A stretch of 11,299 nucleotides of DNA from Desulfobacterales bacterium (GCA_030017395.1 JASEIZ010000047.1:1-11299); one strand, 5' to 3'. Counted from the stretch's first letter, positions 1 to 6,856 are shown. Translations and numbers: made by a program. Notes: generated by a model not told the origin, from the sequence alone.

Positions 1-568
1 CCTCACCCCCTATGCTCTCTCTGCGAAAGTACTTTGCAAGATAAGCAGGCGGAATTTCGGTAACCTGATCGGCCCTGTATTTCCCTAGGTAAGCGATCTT
101 CAGAGAATACGTATTTACATCAGTGGCCAGAATCTTGATATCCCAGGATGTATCCACATTGTCCATTTCATAAACAAGCATTATCAGGCTGTAAGGTTCC
201 TGGCCGGTGGCACATCCGGAAGACCATATCCGGATATGCTTTTTTTCTATTTTTTGTAAAACTATCTCCGGAAGAATGTGCTTGGATAAAATTTCAAGCT
301 GCTGCTTTCCCCTGAAAAAGCTGGTCTGGTCAATAGTAATAATGTTGATCAGATGCCGCAACTCTTTTTTCTGTTCGGGCTTAAGGAGATAGCGGTAGTA
401 ATCAGAATAAGATGAAAAGCCAATATGTTGCAACCGGCGAGACAGCTTCAGGCCAAGCATTTTCCTTCTCCCTTGCCGGATGGAGACTCCCACCTCCTTC
501 TTCACAAGGCTGCGGAACAGATCAAAATCTTTTTCAGATATTTCCGGGAGTATTTTATGTTTGGGCAT
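1..568 (-). CDS. cheR: Chemotaxis protein methyltransferase CheR (3' end beyond window)
   Basis: S-adenosylmethionine-dependent glutamate O-methyltransferase that methylates chemoreceptors for adaptation in the cytoplasm. Translating the minus strand from ATG at 568 gives 189 residues open to the window edge. They begin MPKHKILPEISEKDFDLFRS. The N-terminal helical domain contains 'TIDQTSFFRG', the counterpart of the family 'T-N-T-FFR' signature. The SAM-binding motif I region reads 'IWSSGCATGQEPYSL', followed by 'ILATDVNTYSLKIA' and 'GKYRADQVTEIP', all in the family order. The segment ends at 'AKYFRRESIGGE', where the beta-subdomain that reads receptor C-terminal peptides begins in E. coli CheR. 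No clear Shine-Dalgarno sequence precedes the ATG, and an upstream GTG at 586 is in frame. The ATG directly abuts an inverted-repeat-bounded segment (568-808), so the original leader may have been replaced. Last gene of the che operon seen here; CheB or CheD could follow off the left edge. Confidence 0.95.
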   Translation of the reverse strand, partial: MPKHKILPEISEKDFDLFRSLVKKEVGVSIRQGRRKMLGLKLSRRLQHIGFSSYSDYYRYLLKPEQKKELRHLINIITIDQTSFFRGKQQLEILSKHILPEIVLQKIEKKHIRIWSSGCATGQEPYSLIMLVYEMDNVDTSWDIKILATDVNTYSLKIAYLGKYRADQVTEIPPAYLAKYFRRESIGGE

Positions 569-808
569 GGTTCTAACTTCGGGCACTATCCTAATGTTAA
601 AGTCGATTAATGCCTACAAAACAAAAAATTGACAATTGACGATTGTTGATTGTCGATTTGTGGAATCGCTTCGCTCTGTCTTTTTTGTTATAAAATTAAT
701 AGAATACCTTCAATCATCAATCTTCAATCGACAATCATCAATTTTAACTATGATTAGGTATAGTTCACAAATAGCATGCACAGTTGTTATTGGCCGAAGT
801 TAGAACCA
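568..808. repeat. Inverted-repeat-bounded intergenic element (MITE-like) between cheW and cheR
   Basis: A perfect 15-bp terminal inverted repeat, TGGTTCTAACTTCGG at 568-582 and its complement at 794-808, encloses 211 bp with no credible gene. Inside lies a second, imperfect inverted pair built from 'caatcgacaatcatc' and 'attgacgattgttg' words (about 625-659 and 711-745). Between them is 'ggaatcgcttcgctctgtc'. I found no convincing target-site duplication. The left end includes the first base of the cheR start codon, and the right end stops 5 nt short of the cheW stop codon. It is probably a non-autonomous mobile repeat; a long-range transcript hairpin between the two genes is the alternative. 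Confidence 0.7.
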
Positions 809-813
809 GGCTT

Positions 814-1263
814 CTATGCCGCATCCACAAGTTCGAGTTCTTCATGACTTAACAGACGATCTATGTCCAGGAGAATTATCATTTCGTCTTGCTTTTTTCC
901 GACCCCCTTCAGGTACTCTCTCCGGAGGTTCGATGGAAGGTTTCCTGTTGTTTGAAACTCTTCAGGGAGAATCTCCACTACATCCGAAATTTCGTCAACT
1001 ATAACGCCCATGATCCTTCCCGCAATTTCAACAACAATAATCACATGAAATCTTGTATATTCTTTTGCAGGAAGATTAAACTTTTCCCGCAAGTCAAAAA
1101 CAGGGATTACAGCGCCGCGTAAGTTGATGATCCCTTTGACGAATTCGTCCACTTGCGGCAGAGGAGTGACCTTCCGGTAGCTTAAGACTTCTTTTATTTT
1201 GAATATTTCAATCCCGAAAATCTGCCTGTTTATTGAAAAGACAATGTATTGGGTTCCTAACAT
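814..1263 (-). CDS. cheW: Chemotaxis coupling protein CheW
   Basis: Adaptor of 149 residues, the usual family length, that links CheA to the receptor signalling tip in the cytoplasmic array. It is a single CheW/SH3-like domain. The diagnostic segment is 'GIINLRGAVIPVFDLREKF' near residues 44-62, preceded by 'EIFKIKEVLSYRKVTPLP' and followed by 'IMGVIVDEISDVVEI'. The start codon overlaps the MCP stop as TGATG, sharing one base, with an AGGA upstream inside the MCP coding sequence. Translation of the two is thus likely coupled and their amounts matched. It is the only stand-alone CheW in the window and the probable partner of the adjacent MCP and CheA. The gene ends 5 nt before a repeat element. 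Confidence 0.97.
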   Translation of the reverse strand: MLGTQYIVFSINRQIFGIEIFKIKEVLSYRKVTPLPQVDEFVKGIINLRGAVIPVFDLREKFNLPAKEYTRFHVIIVVEIAGRIMGVIVDEISDVVEILPEEFQTTGNLPSNLRREYLKGVGKKQDEMIILLDIDRLLSHEELELVDAA

Positions 1264-3569
1264 CAGAATTCCTCAAATCCTTCTTCAAATTCTTTTTCCA
1301 ACAAATCTTCATTCATGTCATCTACAGGTGATTTGGTCAGCAGATCCTCATACAGCGGGGCGGAAAGAGCTTCAGAATTCCGGCGATTCTTGCGAGCCGG
1401 CAGCGGGTCCTTTTCAGTTTTCAGATCCTCTTCCTTTTGCTCCTCCTTGTCTCCAAGGATAAATACCCTTGTTATATTATGAAGCATCTGTGCTTTTTCC
1501 GCTAGCTTTCTGGTTTCCTGTGAAATCTCTTCCACAAAATACGCGTTCTTTTCATTCACATCACTCAGCTCTTGAGTCCCATGGCTGATCTGTTCGATCC
1601 CCTTCGAGCTTTCCTCATTTCCCAGGGTGACTTCTCCCAATGCATCTGAGACATGCCTTGATGTTTGCACGATTTTGGTAAAACATTCTTTTAATTTATC
1701 AACCCACTGCTCTGTTGCAGTCACCTTGGTCATGATTTCCCTGACCAGTGTTTGAATATCCTTGGATGCAATCCCGCTTTTTTTCGCAAGATCCCGTATC
1801 TCGGTGGCTACAACCGCAAATCCGCGCCCTTGTTCTCCCGCACGAGCAGCCTCAATAGCCGCATTGATGGATAACAGATTTGTCTGAAATGTAATTTCAT
1901 TGATCAGTTCCACCATCTCAAAGATCTTCTGGCTCGCATTTGACATCTCAACCATTGCATAAGATGTCTTTTTCACCTCTTCTACCCCATCCTGAGCCAC
2001 TTTCACGGCGTCTTTGGAAAGAGAATCCGCATGACGGGTATTTGTCAGATTTTCAGTGGTGTTTGAGACAAGCTGTTCCAGAGTGGCGCTTATCTCTTCC
2101 ATAGCCGATGCCTGCTGCTGGGTCCGCTGGGAAAGATTCTGATTTCCTTCAGAGATATGCGTAACTTCCTTGATTACCGGAATAATGTAACTTTTGACCT
2201 TGGCGATCAAATTCACTATGCCGTCAAGTGTCTCATTGATCCTTTTGGTCATCATGTCCATAGCGTCTTCTGTTCCGGAGAGAGTTCCACGCATGGTAAA
2301 ATCGCCTTTGGCCACCTGCTTGAGCATTTCGGAAAGATCCTCTACCTTCTTTTCCAGATCCTGTTTTGCTTTGCCTTCCCGGAGATATGCTTCCTGAAGA
2401 CTATTTTCCGCTTCCACCTCGGCAGTCAAATCACGGATGATCTCAAACGCTCCAAGTATCTTTCCTGAAGAATCCTTTAGAACGGAAGAAATGGACATCA
2501 CAGGGATCTTCTTCCCCTTGCGATCTGTCAGAGTAATGCGTTTGGTTTCCGTAAGCTCACCGGTGGTCAGAGCCCTCTTTACAGGGCAATCCGTATCGCA
2601 GGCAGAGCTATGAAACACCTCATTACATGGCCTCCCTATAGCTTTATCCGGTGACAGCCCTGACATACGCGCCGCATTTTCGTTGATAAATGTCACGTTC
2701 AGCTCCGGATCGACCATGAAAAACGGATCAACGATTCCAAGTTTCAGGCTGTCTGCATATTCTATCCGGTCGCGTATGCTCTTTACCATCTGGTTGAAGT
2801 TGCGAGACAGGTCTCCGATCGAATCTTGATGATCATCGACGGTTTCCACAGTAACATCTCCGGCAGCTACCAGGCTGGTTTTTTCTTTCAGCAGATTAAT
2901 CCGCCGCGAAACAAGACTGGAAAAGAAAAAATTAATAAAGACCACCATTCCTATAAGGGCAGCCGCAAAATAGACAAAAATCTTGTTTCTGGCGTAACCG
3001 ATAGCAGCAAACATATTCTTTACAGGCTGCTTCATGACCATTGCGCCGAGGACATTTCTACTTGCTCCATGACAGTGGAAGCAGGATGATTCATTAAGAA
3101 TCGGTTTAATGGTTACCAGGAAAGGATCTTCACCTTCTGCTTCGAGAAACGATATTCCCGGAGCTTTGCCGGTTGTCAGCGCTTTGACCAGGGCATTGCG
3201 CGAGTCATTTCCCTGGAGATATTTTTCTAAGCCGATGTTGATACGTTCCTTTTCCGATGCATAGGTTGTCTTCTGGTTAAAGTCTGTGATGTAAACCTGA
3301 ACGCCATTCATGCGCTCTTTTACGTCCTTCATCTGCTCTTTTACTGTTTTTTCGTCCCCTACCGACATCGGAAACCTGATGGCGCTGTATATGTTCTTCA
3401 GCATGTTGTTTGAAAACTCCGATGCCTGGTTCATGGCGGTCTTTTTGTTGATTACAATGCTTTGATAGAGACTAATCCCCATAAAAACAGATACAATCAC
3501 GATAGTTGCAACCAATATCTTAGCTCTCATATTCATGTTTTTTGAAAGCTCATAAACAGGATTTTTCAT
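1263..3569 (-). CDS. Methyl-accepting chemotaxis protein with periplasmic c-type heme sensor domain and Cys-containing PAS
   Basis: Membrane chemoreceptor of 768 residues. Order: TM1 about 18-40; periplasmic domain 41-195; TM2 about 196-218; HAMP about 219-275; PAS about 276-385; a short coiled coil with a second HAMP-like 'VAKGDFT' segment near 419-425; then the signalling helices. The hairpin tip is clear around 558-595 ('FQTNLLSINAAIEAARAGEQ'). The periplasmic domain contains Cys163-Phe-His-Cys166-His167, a CxxCH covalent heme c site, just before TM2. This resembles DUF3365/Tll0287-like and Geobacter/Desulfovibrio heme-MCP sensors. The PAS has Cys315, Cys324 and Cys328 (C-x8-C-x3-C), possibly a metal or redox site. 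The acidic tail ends GFEEF, fitting the x-[FWYH]-x-x-[FWYH] CheR/CheB-docking pentapeptide. The start at 3569 is preferred over an in-frame ATG at 3602 because GGAGGT lies 7 nt upstream. It probably senses redox state or a small heme ligand; the ligand cannot be read from sequence. Confidence 0.96.
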   Translation of the reverse strand: MKNPVYELSKNMNMRAKILVATIVIVSVFMGISLYQSIVINKKTAMNQASEFSNNMLKNIYSAIRFPMSVGDEKTVKEQMKDVKERMNGVQVYITDFNQKTTYASEKERINIGLEKYLQGNDSRNALVKALTTGKAPGISFLEAEGEDPFLVTIKPILNESSCFHCHGASRNVLGAMVMKQPVKNMFAAIGYARNKIFVYFAAALIGMVVFINFFFSSLVSRRINLLKEKTSLVAAGDVTVETVDDHQDSIGDLSRNFNQMVKSIRDRIEYADSLKLGIVDPFFMVDPELNVTFINENAARMSGLSPDKAIGRPCNEVFHSSACDTDCPVKRALTTGELTETKRITLTDRKGKKIPVMSISSVLKDSSGKILGAFEIIRDLTAEVEAENSLQEAYLREGKAKQDLEKKVEDLSEMLKQVAKGDFTMRGTLSGTEDAMDMMTKRINETLDGIVNLIAKVKSYIIPVIKEVTHISEGNQNLSQRTQQQASAMEEISATLEQLVSNTTENLTNTRHADSLSKDAVKVAQDGVEEVKKTSYAMVEMSNASQKIFEMVELINEITFQTNLLSINAAIEAARAGEQGRGFAVVATEIRDLAKKSGIASKDIQTLVREIMTKVTATEQWVDKLKECFTKIVQTSRHVSDALGEVTLGNEESSKGIEQISHGTQELSDVNEKNAYFVEEISQETRKLAEKAQMLHNITRVFILGDKEEQKEEDLKTEKDPLPARKNRRNSEALSAPLYEDLLTKSPVDDMNEDLLEKEFEEGFEEF

Positions 3570-3576
3570 TGATCTT

Positions 3577-3582
3577 ACCTCC
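3577..3582 (-). promoter_or_regulatory. Ribosome binding site of the heme-MCP gene
   Basis: GGAGGT on the minus strand, 7 nt before ATG 3569 and just after the cytochrome stop codon at 3586. It decides the start: the in-frame ATG at 3602 would overlap the cytochrome gene and would add 11 residues before the membrane anchor. Confidence 0.85.
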
Positions 3583-3585
3583 AGT

Positions 3586-4047
3586 TCAATGGGAACCAGC
3601 ATAGATTGTCGGTTTGTAACGAAAAGCGTTTACCCTGTCCTCGGTATGACAATTCCGGCAACTATCTATGGTTACGTTCCTTATGATTTGAGATGAGTCC
3701 TGCGTATCGACGTGGAGTTTGCCTGGACCATGACAGACCTCGCATCCTGCATTTTTGAGTTCGGGCGTCTGTGCCGGATCTATAAAACCACCCTTCTTGC
3801 CATAGGCGGTAGTATGACAGCTATAGCATTCCCTTATTTCATCATCAGTAAGTCCCTTTTTCATCTTTTGCACACTCTCAAAAGAACGGCTTTTTCTGGC
3901 ATGATTCATGAAGGATTCATATTGTTTTTCGTGGCAGGATCGACATGATGCAGACCCTACATAAGTATTTGTTTTTTGTTGCTCAGCTCCCGCAGGCCAT
4001 GAAAGAAGAAAAACCACCAAAATACCGTGCCACTTCTTTATTTTCAT
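3586..4047 (-). CDS. Secreted tetraheme cytochrome c (cytochrome c554-like family)
   Basis: Periplasmic electron-transfer protein of 153 residues. Residues 1-21 form a signal peptide (basic MKIKK, hydrophobic core, PAGA cleavage site before EQQ). Four CxxCH heme c sites follow: Cys35/38-His39, Cys74/77-His78, Cys102/105-His106 and Cys130/133-His134. Outside these sites the mature chain has only three histidines (49, 112 and the C-terminal 153), so at most three hemes can have bis-His ligation from within the chain. The N-terminal 'YVGSASCRSCHEKQYESF' and 'GCEVCHGPG' segments are typical of the multiheme c554-type family; the protein is shorter than classical c554. The ATG is preceded by GGGAGGTG about 4 nt upstream. 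The stop lies 16 nt before the MCP start, so the two are almost certainly co-transcribed. The pairing suggests it is an accessory electron donor or redox reporter for the receptor heme (inference). Confidence 0.93.
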   Translation of the reverse strand: MKIKKWHGILVVFLLSWPAGAEQQKTNTYVGSASCRSCHEKQYESFMNHARKSRSFESVQKMKKGLTDDEIRECYSCHTTAYGKKGGFIDPAQTPELKNAGCEVCHGPGKLHVDTQDSSQIIRNVTIDSCRNCHTEDRVNAFRYKPTIYAGSH

Positions 4048-4051
4048 ATTT

Positions 4052-4059
4052 CACCTCCC
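4052..4059 (-). promoter_or_regulatory. Strong ribosome binding site of the cytochrome gene
   Basis: GGGAGGTG on the minus strand, about 4 nt before ATG 4047. It is among the best Shine-Dalgarno matches in the window and lies outside the neighbouring repeat element (4091-4367), so the cytochrome's translation signal looks intact. Confidence 0.75.
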
Positions 4060-4090
4060 GGCGATGAATGTTTTGAAAAAGTAATTCTTC

Positions 4091-4367
4091 AGCCACGAAT
4101 GAACACAAATTTACACCAAAATATAGGGTAGAATAAATCCTAATGAACAAACCTTTCGTGCTGAAGACTTTCTTTTCCAAAATTAATAAGAATTGCTAAC
4201 CGCAAGCCCGTTGCCTTCAAATAGTTAAGTGTTTGAGCCCTATGAGCATCTGTAAATCCATAACCAAGTTTACTGTGTACTTCCATTGCTAAGCCAACAA
4301 TTTTGTATGATAACTCTCTATAAAGAATTTTTTCTTTATTCGAGTTCATTTGTGTTAATTCGTGGCT
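4091..4367. repeat. Inverted-repeat-bounded element carrying a degenerate GxxExxY gene
   Basis: The 20-bp ends match at 19 of 20 positions as inverted repeats: AGCCACGAATGAACACAAAT at 4091-4110 and the complement of AGCCACGAATTAACACAAAT at 4348-4367. They enclose a minus-strand GxxExxY-family remnant (4140-4349). The right end lies inside the cheA 3' end and encodes the CheA C-terminal ATN plus its TAA stop, so the element appears to have inserted into, and re-terminated, cheA. No clear target-site duplication was seen. It separates cheA from the cytochrome gene in an otherwise compact operon. Probably a small mobile unit with a cargo gene; how it moves is unknown. Confidence 0.7.
4140..4349 (-). 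pseudogene. GxxExxY-family protein remnant with internal in-frame deletion
   Basis: The 69-residue frame joins the family N-terminus ('SYKIVGLAMEVHSKLGYGF') directly to the family C-terminus ('AHRAQTLNYLKATGLRLA' then 'ILINFGKESLQ'). In intact GxxExxY proteins, about 120-130 residues, the missing middle contains the G-x-x-E-x-x-Y motif after 'LG-G' and the acidic/Lys core resembling a PD-(D/E)XK-type fold. Both are absent, so the product is unlikely to be functional as such. The frame is still open, which points to a clean deletion of roughly 55-60 codons near 4250. There is no Shine-Dalgarno sequence; the start ATG overlaps the terminal inverted repeat. It looks like decayed cargo of the surrounding element, not a chemotaxis gene. 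Confidence 0.75.
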
Positions 4368-6466
4368 AACCGAGCTGTTTTGAAAAAAATTTCCTCGAGT
4401 CCAAGCAGATCAAGAACTATCGCCGCAGAACCATCTCCCATGATAGTTGCGCCACTTACTCCTCTGACACTCTGATAATTTGATTCGATAGTTTTGATTA
4501 CCGCCTTGTAGGGATCAAGCGCTTCGTCAACAAGGATTCCGAATCTTTGTTTTCCAGTATCAAGAAAGACCGTAATCGTCCCATCGCGGTCGTTCTCCGA
4601 TGTCATCGTTTTGTAAATACGATATAAATTCATAAGAGGAAGATATTCTCCCATAAACCTATAAACTTTTTCGTTTGCGCCAAAGGTTCTCACACGTTCC
4701 GGTTTAAACTTTTCTACTCCTATTATTCCCCAGAGGGGCACCAGATAAGATCTGCCCTGATCCCGTACGTGCAGAGCCTCGGTGAGGGCAAAGGTCAGAG
4801 GAAGAACCAGAGTGAATACGGTTCCCTTTCCCTTTTTCGTCTCAATTTGCATTAACCCTCCAACCCGCTCGATTTCTGTCTTGACGACATTCAGGCCAAC
4901 CCCTCTTCCAGAGAGTTCGGTTACGCTTGATGCAGTAGAAAAACCAGGGTGGCAGATGATTTCCACAAGTCTGTCATTATCTAACTTTTCACCTGCCGTA
5001 TTGAGCCCTATTTCCAGAGCACGGCGATGTATCTTTTCCATATCAAGACCGTTACCATCGTCACAAATTTGTATGAATATCTTCCCGCCCTTCTGGTATG
5101 CCTTAAACTCGATTGTTCCTTCCGCGGGTTTTCCTGCCGCCACCCGCTCTTCAGGCAGCTCTATACCATGATCCACACAGTTCCGAACCAGATGCTTTAA
5201 TGGGTCTGCTATATATTCGATTACCTCTTTATCCAGTTCCGTATTAATGCCGGACAGAATAACCTTTATCTGTTTTTTTTGATCATAGGCAGCGTCTCTA
5301 ACAATCCGCTGAAACCGCTGGAAAGTTCCTTTCAGAGAAAACATCCTTATGCCGGCTACCTGCTCCTGAAATTCACGATTTATCTTGAGCAGGCTTTCTA
5401 TTTCTTGTTCGATTTCATTTCTGGGAAGATCACCTTCTCTGATAAGGAGGCTCTGCACCCTGGAGAGATTGATTCCGATTTCCTCGGCAAGGTTGACCAG
5501 ATGGTCTATCTTTTTTACATCTACCCGCAAGCTTGTTTTTCTATAGACATAACGGCTTTCCTGCTGCAGGGAAACCATCTTCTGAACCGCTTCCTTATTA
5601 ATTTTTCCTTCATCTATCAGAATCTCTCCAAGCTTCTTCTGCTTGTCAAGAGCGCTTTTCAAATCTTCTTTGGTAATACCGCCTCTTTTGACAAGGGCTT
5701 CACCCAGAGGTATTGCTCCTAATTGAAGATCGACTCCTTCGATGTAGCGGTCGGTTATATCATCAATTACGATATTATGTTCATCTTTGACAAACATAAA
5801 GACATCTTCAACTTCCTGGATAGATGCGGTAGTCTTTAGAATAACCTGCCATGAAATATAAAGTTTATAAAAGTCCATTTCTTTATAGCAGGGAAGTTCG
5901 GAAGTATCCGCCGCTATTTCGACACATTCTCCGATCTCCGTTAGATTCAGCAGTATAAGAAGAGGATCATGACCGGAATCGAAAAGGTCTTCTCTAAAGT
6001 TAAGATTAATATGATAATAATGCCATTTCTTTGCTTTAGAAGAATCAGCGGCTGATTCCCGTGTCGCTTCTTTTACCCCTTTTATGCCCAGAAAACGGTT
6101 TAACTGGGCTTTGCGGGCATTTAAAATATCAGAATCAACATCCGCACCATTGGCGCATCCGTCCACCATGGTGCGGATAAAATCGACATCCTCCAGAAGA
6201 AAGGAGATAAGCGGCCTGGTTACGGGAAGTTGATTATTTCTGATTCGGTCCAGAAGGTTTTCGATAAGGTGAACGTATCCGGAAAGGGTATTAAACCCTA
6301 CCATGGCAGAACCGCTCTTTAAAGTGTGAATTGCTCTAAAAAGTTCTTCCAGGTCGGGCCCGGATCCGGGAGCAGCCTCTATGTGCAGCAGACTTTCTTC
6401 TGATCTTCTGAGCAGGTCTTCTGTTTCAGCAAAAAAGACCTGCAAAGTCTCTTCAAGTTCATTCAT
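4355..6466 (-). CDS. cheA: Chemotaxis histidine kinase CheA with embedded GspE-N-like repeat module
   Basis: Receptor-coupled autokinase of 703 residues from ATG 6466; a TTG one codon upstream is less likely. Order: P1 Hpt domain with phospho-accepting His47 in 'FRAIHTLKSGSA'; P2-like response-regulator-docking region about 148-240 ('HINLNFREDLF', 'YISWQVILKTTA', 'DVFMFVKDEH'); two tandem LGE/ALxxQ units about 247-302 resembling type II secretion/pilus ATPase N-terminal domains; P3 about 312-340; P4 ATPase with N-box 'HLVRNCVDHGIELPEER' (425-441), G1 'DDGNGLD', F-box 'PGFSTASSVTELSGRGVG' and 'GKGTVFTL'; P5 CheW-like domain from about 555. All catalytic boxes are present. The start overlaps the cheY end by 8 nt, implying coupled translation and CheY as its partner. 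The last residues (ATN) and stop come from an inserted repeat end, so the native C-terminus may have been altered. Confidence 0.97.
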   Translation of the reverse strand: MNELEETLQVFFAETEDLLRRSEESLLHIEAAPGSGPDLEELFRAIHTLKSGSAMVGFNTLSGYVHLIENLLDRIRNNQLPVTRPLISFLLEDVDFIRTMVDGCANGADVDSDILNARKAQLNRFLGIKGVKEATRESAADSSKAKKWHYYHINLNFREDLFDSGHDPLLILLNLTEIGECVEIAADTSELPCYKEMDFYKLYISWQVILKTTASIQEVEDVFMFVKDEHNIVIDDITDRYIEGVDLQLGAIPLGEALVKRGGITKEDLKSALDKQKKLGEILIDEGKINKEAVQKMVSLQQESRYVYRKTSLRVDVKKIDHLVNLAEEIGINLSRVQSLLIREGDLPRNEIEQEIESLLKINREFQEQVAGIRMFSLKGTFQRFQRIVRDAAYDQKKQIKVILSGINTELDKEVIEYIADPLKHLVRNCVDHGIELPEERVAAGKPAEGTIEFKAYQKGGKIFIQICDDGNGLDMEKIHRRALEIGLNTAGEKLDNDRLVEIICHPGFSTASSVTELSGRGVGLNVVKTEIERVGGLMQIETKKGKGTVFTLVLPLTFALTEALHVRDQGRSYLVPLWGIIGVEKFKPERVRTFGANEKVYRFMGEYLPLMNLYRIYKTMTSENDRDGTITVFLDTGKQRFGILVDEALDPYKAVIKTIESNYQSVRGVSGATIMGDGSAAIVLDLLGLEEIFFKTARLATN

Positions 6467-6848
6467 CAATAGTCCACACCAGTTTCTTTATTGCCCACAA
6501 AAATTGCTCGGGTTGGAAAGGCTTTACCAGCCATCCGGAAGCCCCGGCAGCTCTTCCCTTTTCTATCATTGACTCTTCCGATTCTGTGGTAAGAACAAGT
6601 ATTGGAAGAAATCGAAAATCGCCTTCCTTGACCTTTTTTATGAAAGCAATACCATCCATTCGAGGCATATTGACGTCGGTGACAATCAGTGAGGGAATTT
6701 GCCCTTCCTCCTTTACGTTTGCCAGTTTTTCAAGAGCATCTTTTCCATCTTTAGCCTCTGTTACCTTATATCCGGCATTATTAAGGCAAAAGGAAATCGA
6801 CGATCGAACAGTAGGAGAATCATCTACCACAAAGATAAGTTTTTCCAT
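6459..6848 (-). CDS. cheY: CheY-like single-domain response regulator
   Basis: Receiver-only protein of 129 residues without an output domain, expected to take phosphate from the adjacent CheA. It then acts on the flagellar switch, or possibly on another target. The acidic pocket is Asp9-Asp10, the phospho-acceptor is Asp58 in 'SLIVTDVNMPRMDGIAF', the switch residue is Thr87 in 'ILVLTTESEE', and the conserved lysine is Lys109 in 'GWLVKPFQPEQF'. The start at 6848 is preferred over an in-frame ATG at 6860, which has no Shine-Dalgarno sequence. GGAGG lies 3 nt before the 6848 start, and it also fits the typical 'MEKLIFVVDDS' family N-terminus. The gene overlaps cheA by 8 nt. A repeat element begins 16 nt upstream of its start, so the natural upstream linkage to the STAS gene has been interrupted. 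Confidence 0.95.
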   Translation of the reverse strand: MEKLIFVVDDSPTVRSSISFCLNNAGYKVTEAKDGKDALEKLANVKEEGQIPSLIVTDVNMPRMDGIAFIKKVKEGDFRFLPILVLTTESEESMIEKGRAAGASGWLVKPFQPEQFLWAIKKLVWTIDE

Positions 6849-6851
6849 GTT

Positions 6852-6856
6852 CCTCC
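6852..6856 (-). promoter_or_regulatory. Ribosome binding site deciding the cheY start
   Basis: GGAGG on the minus strand, 3 nt before ATG 6848. It lies between the two candidate ATGs, so it supports the inner start. Spacing is a little short. Confidence 0.6.

Noticed and set aside
625..745. CRISPR-like array from the repeated 'caatcgacaatc' words
   Set aside because: The units are short, degenerate and without regular spacers; the pattern is an inverted pair inside the repeat element.
564..812. Target-site duplication (GGC) flanking the 568-808 element
   Set aside because: The three-base match is offset by one base relative to the left repeat end and is too short to separate from chance.
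816..1462. Plus-strand open frames across cheW and the MCP 3' end
   Set aside because: They are shadows of strongly supported minus-strand genes, with no ribosome binding sites and no recognisable domains.
4100..4170. Possible sigma70 promoter for the cytochrome-MCP genes (minus-strand TATATT with TTGTTC upstream, or TTGTGT with ATTACT)
   Set aside because: The first has a 19-bp spacer and a poor -35; the second has only 3 of 6 matches at -10. Both lie in AT-rich repeat sequence where such matches are expected by chance.
3983..4180. 65-codon minus-strand frame spanning the cytochrome start and the element edge
   Set aside because: It overlaps the well-supported cytochrome signal peptide in another frame and has no family signature.
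4782..5722. Plus-strand open frames of 129 and 147 codons inside cheA
   Set aside because: They are antisense to conserved CheA domains, with low-complexity Ser/Pro- or Phe-rich composition typical of antisense frames.
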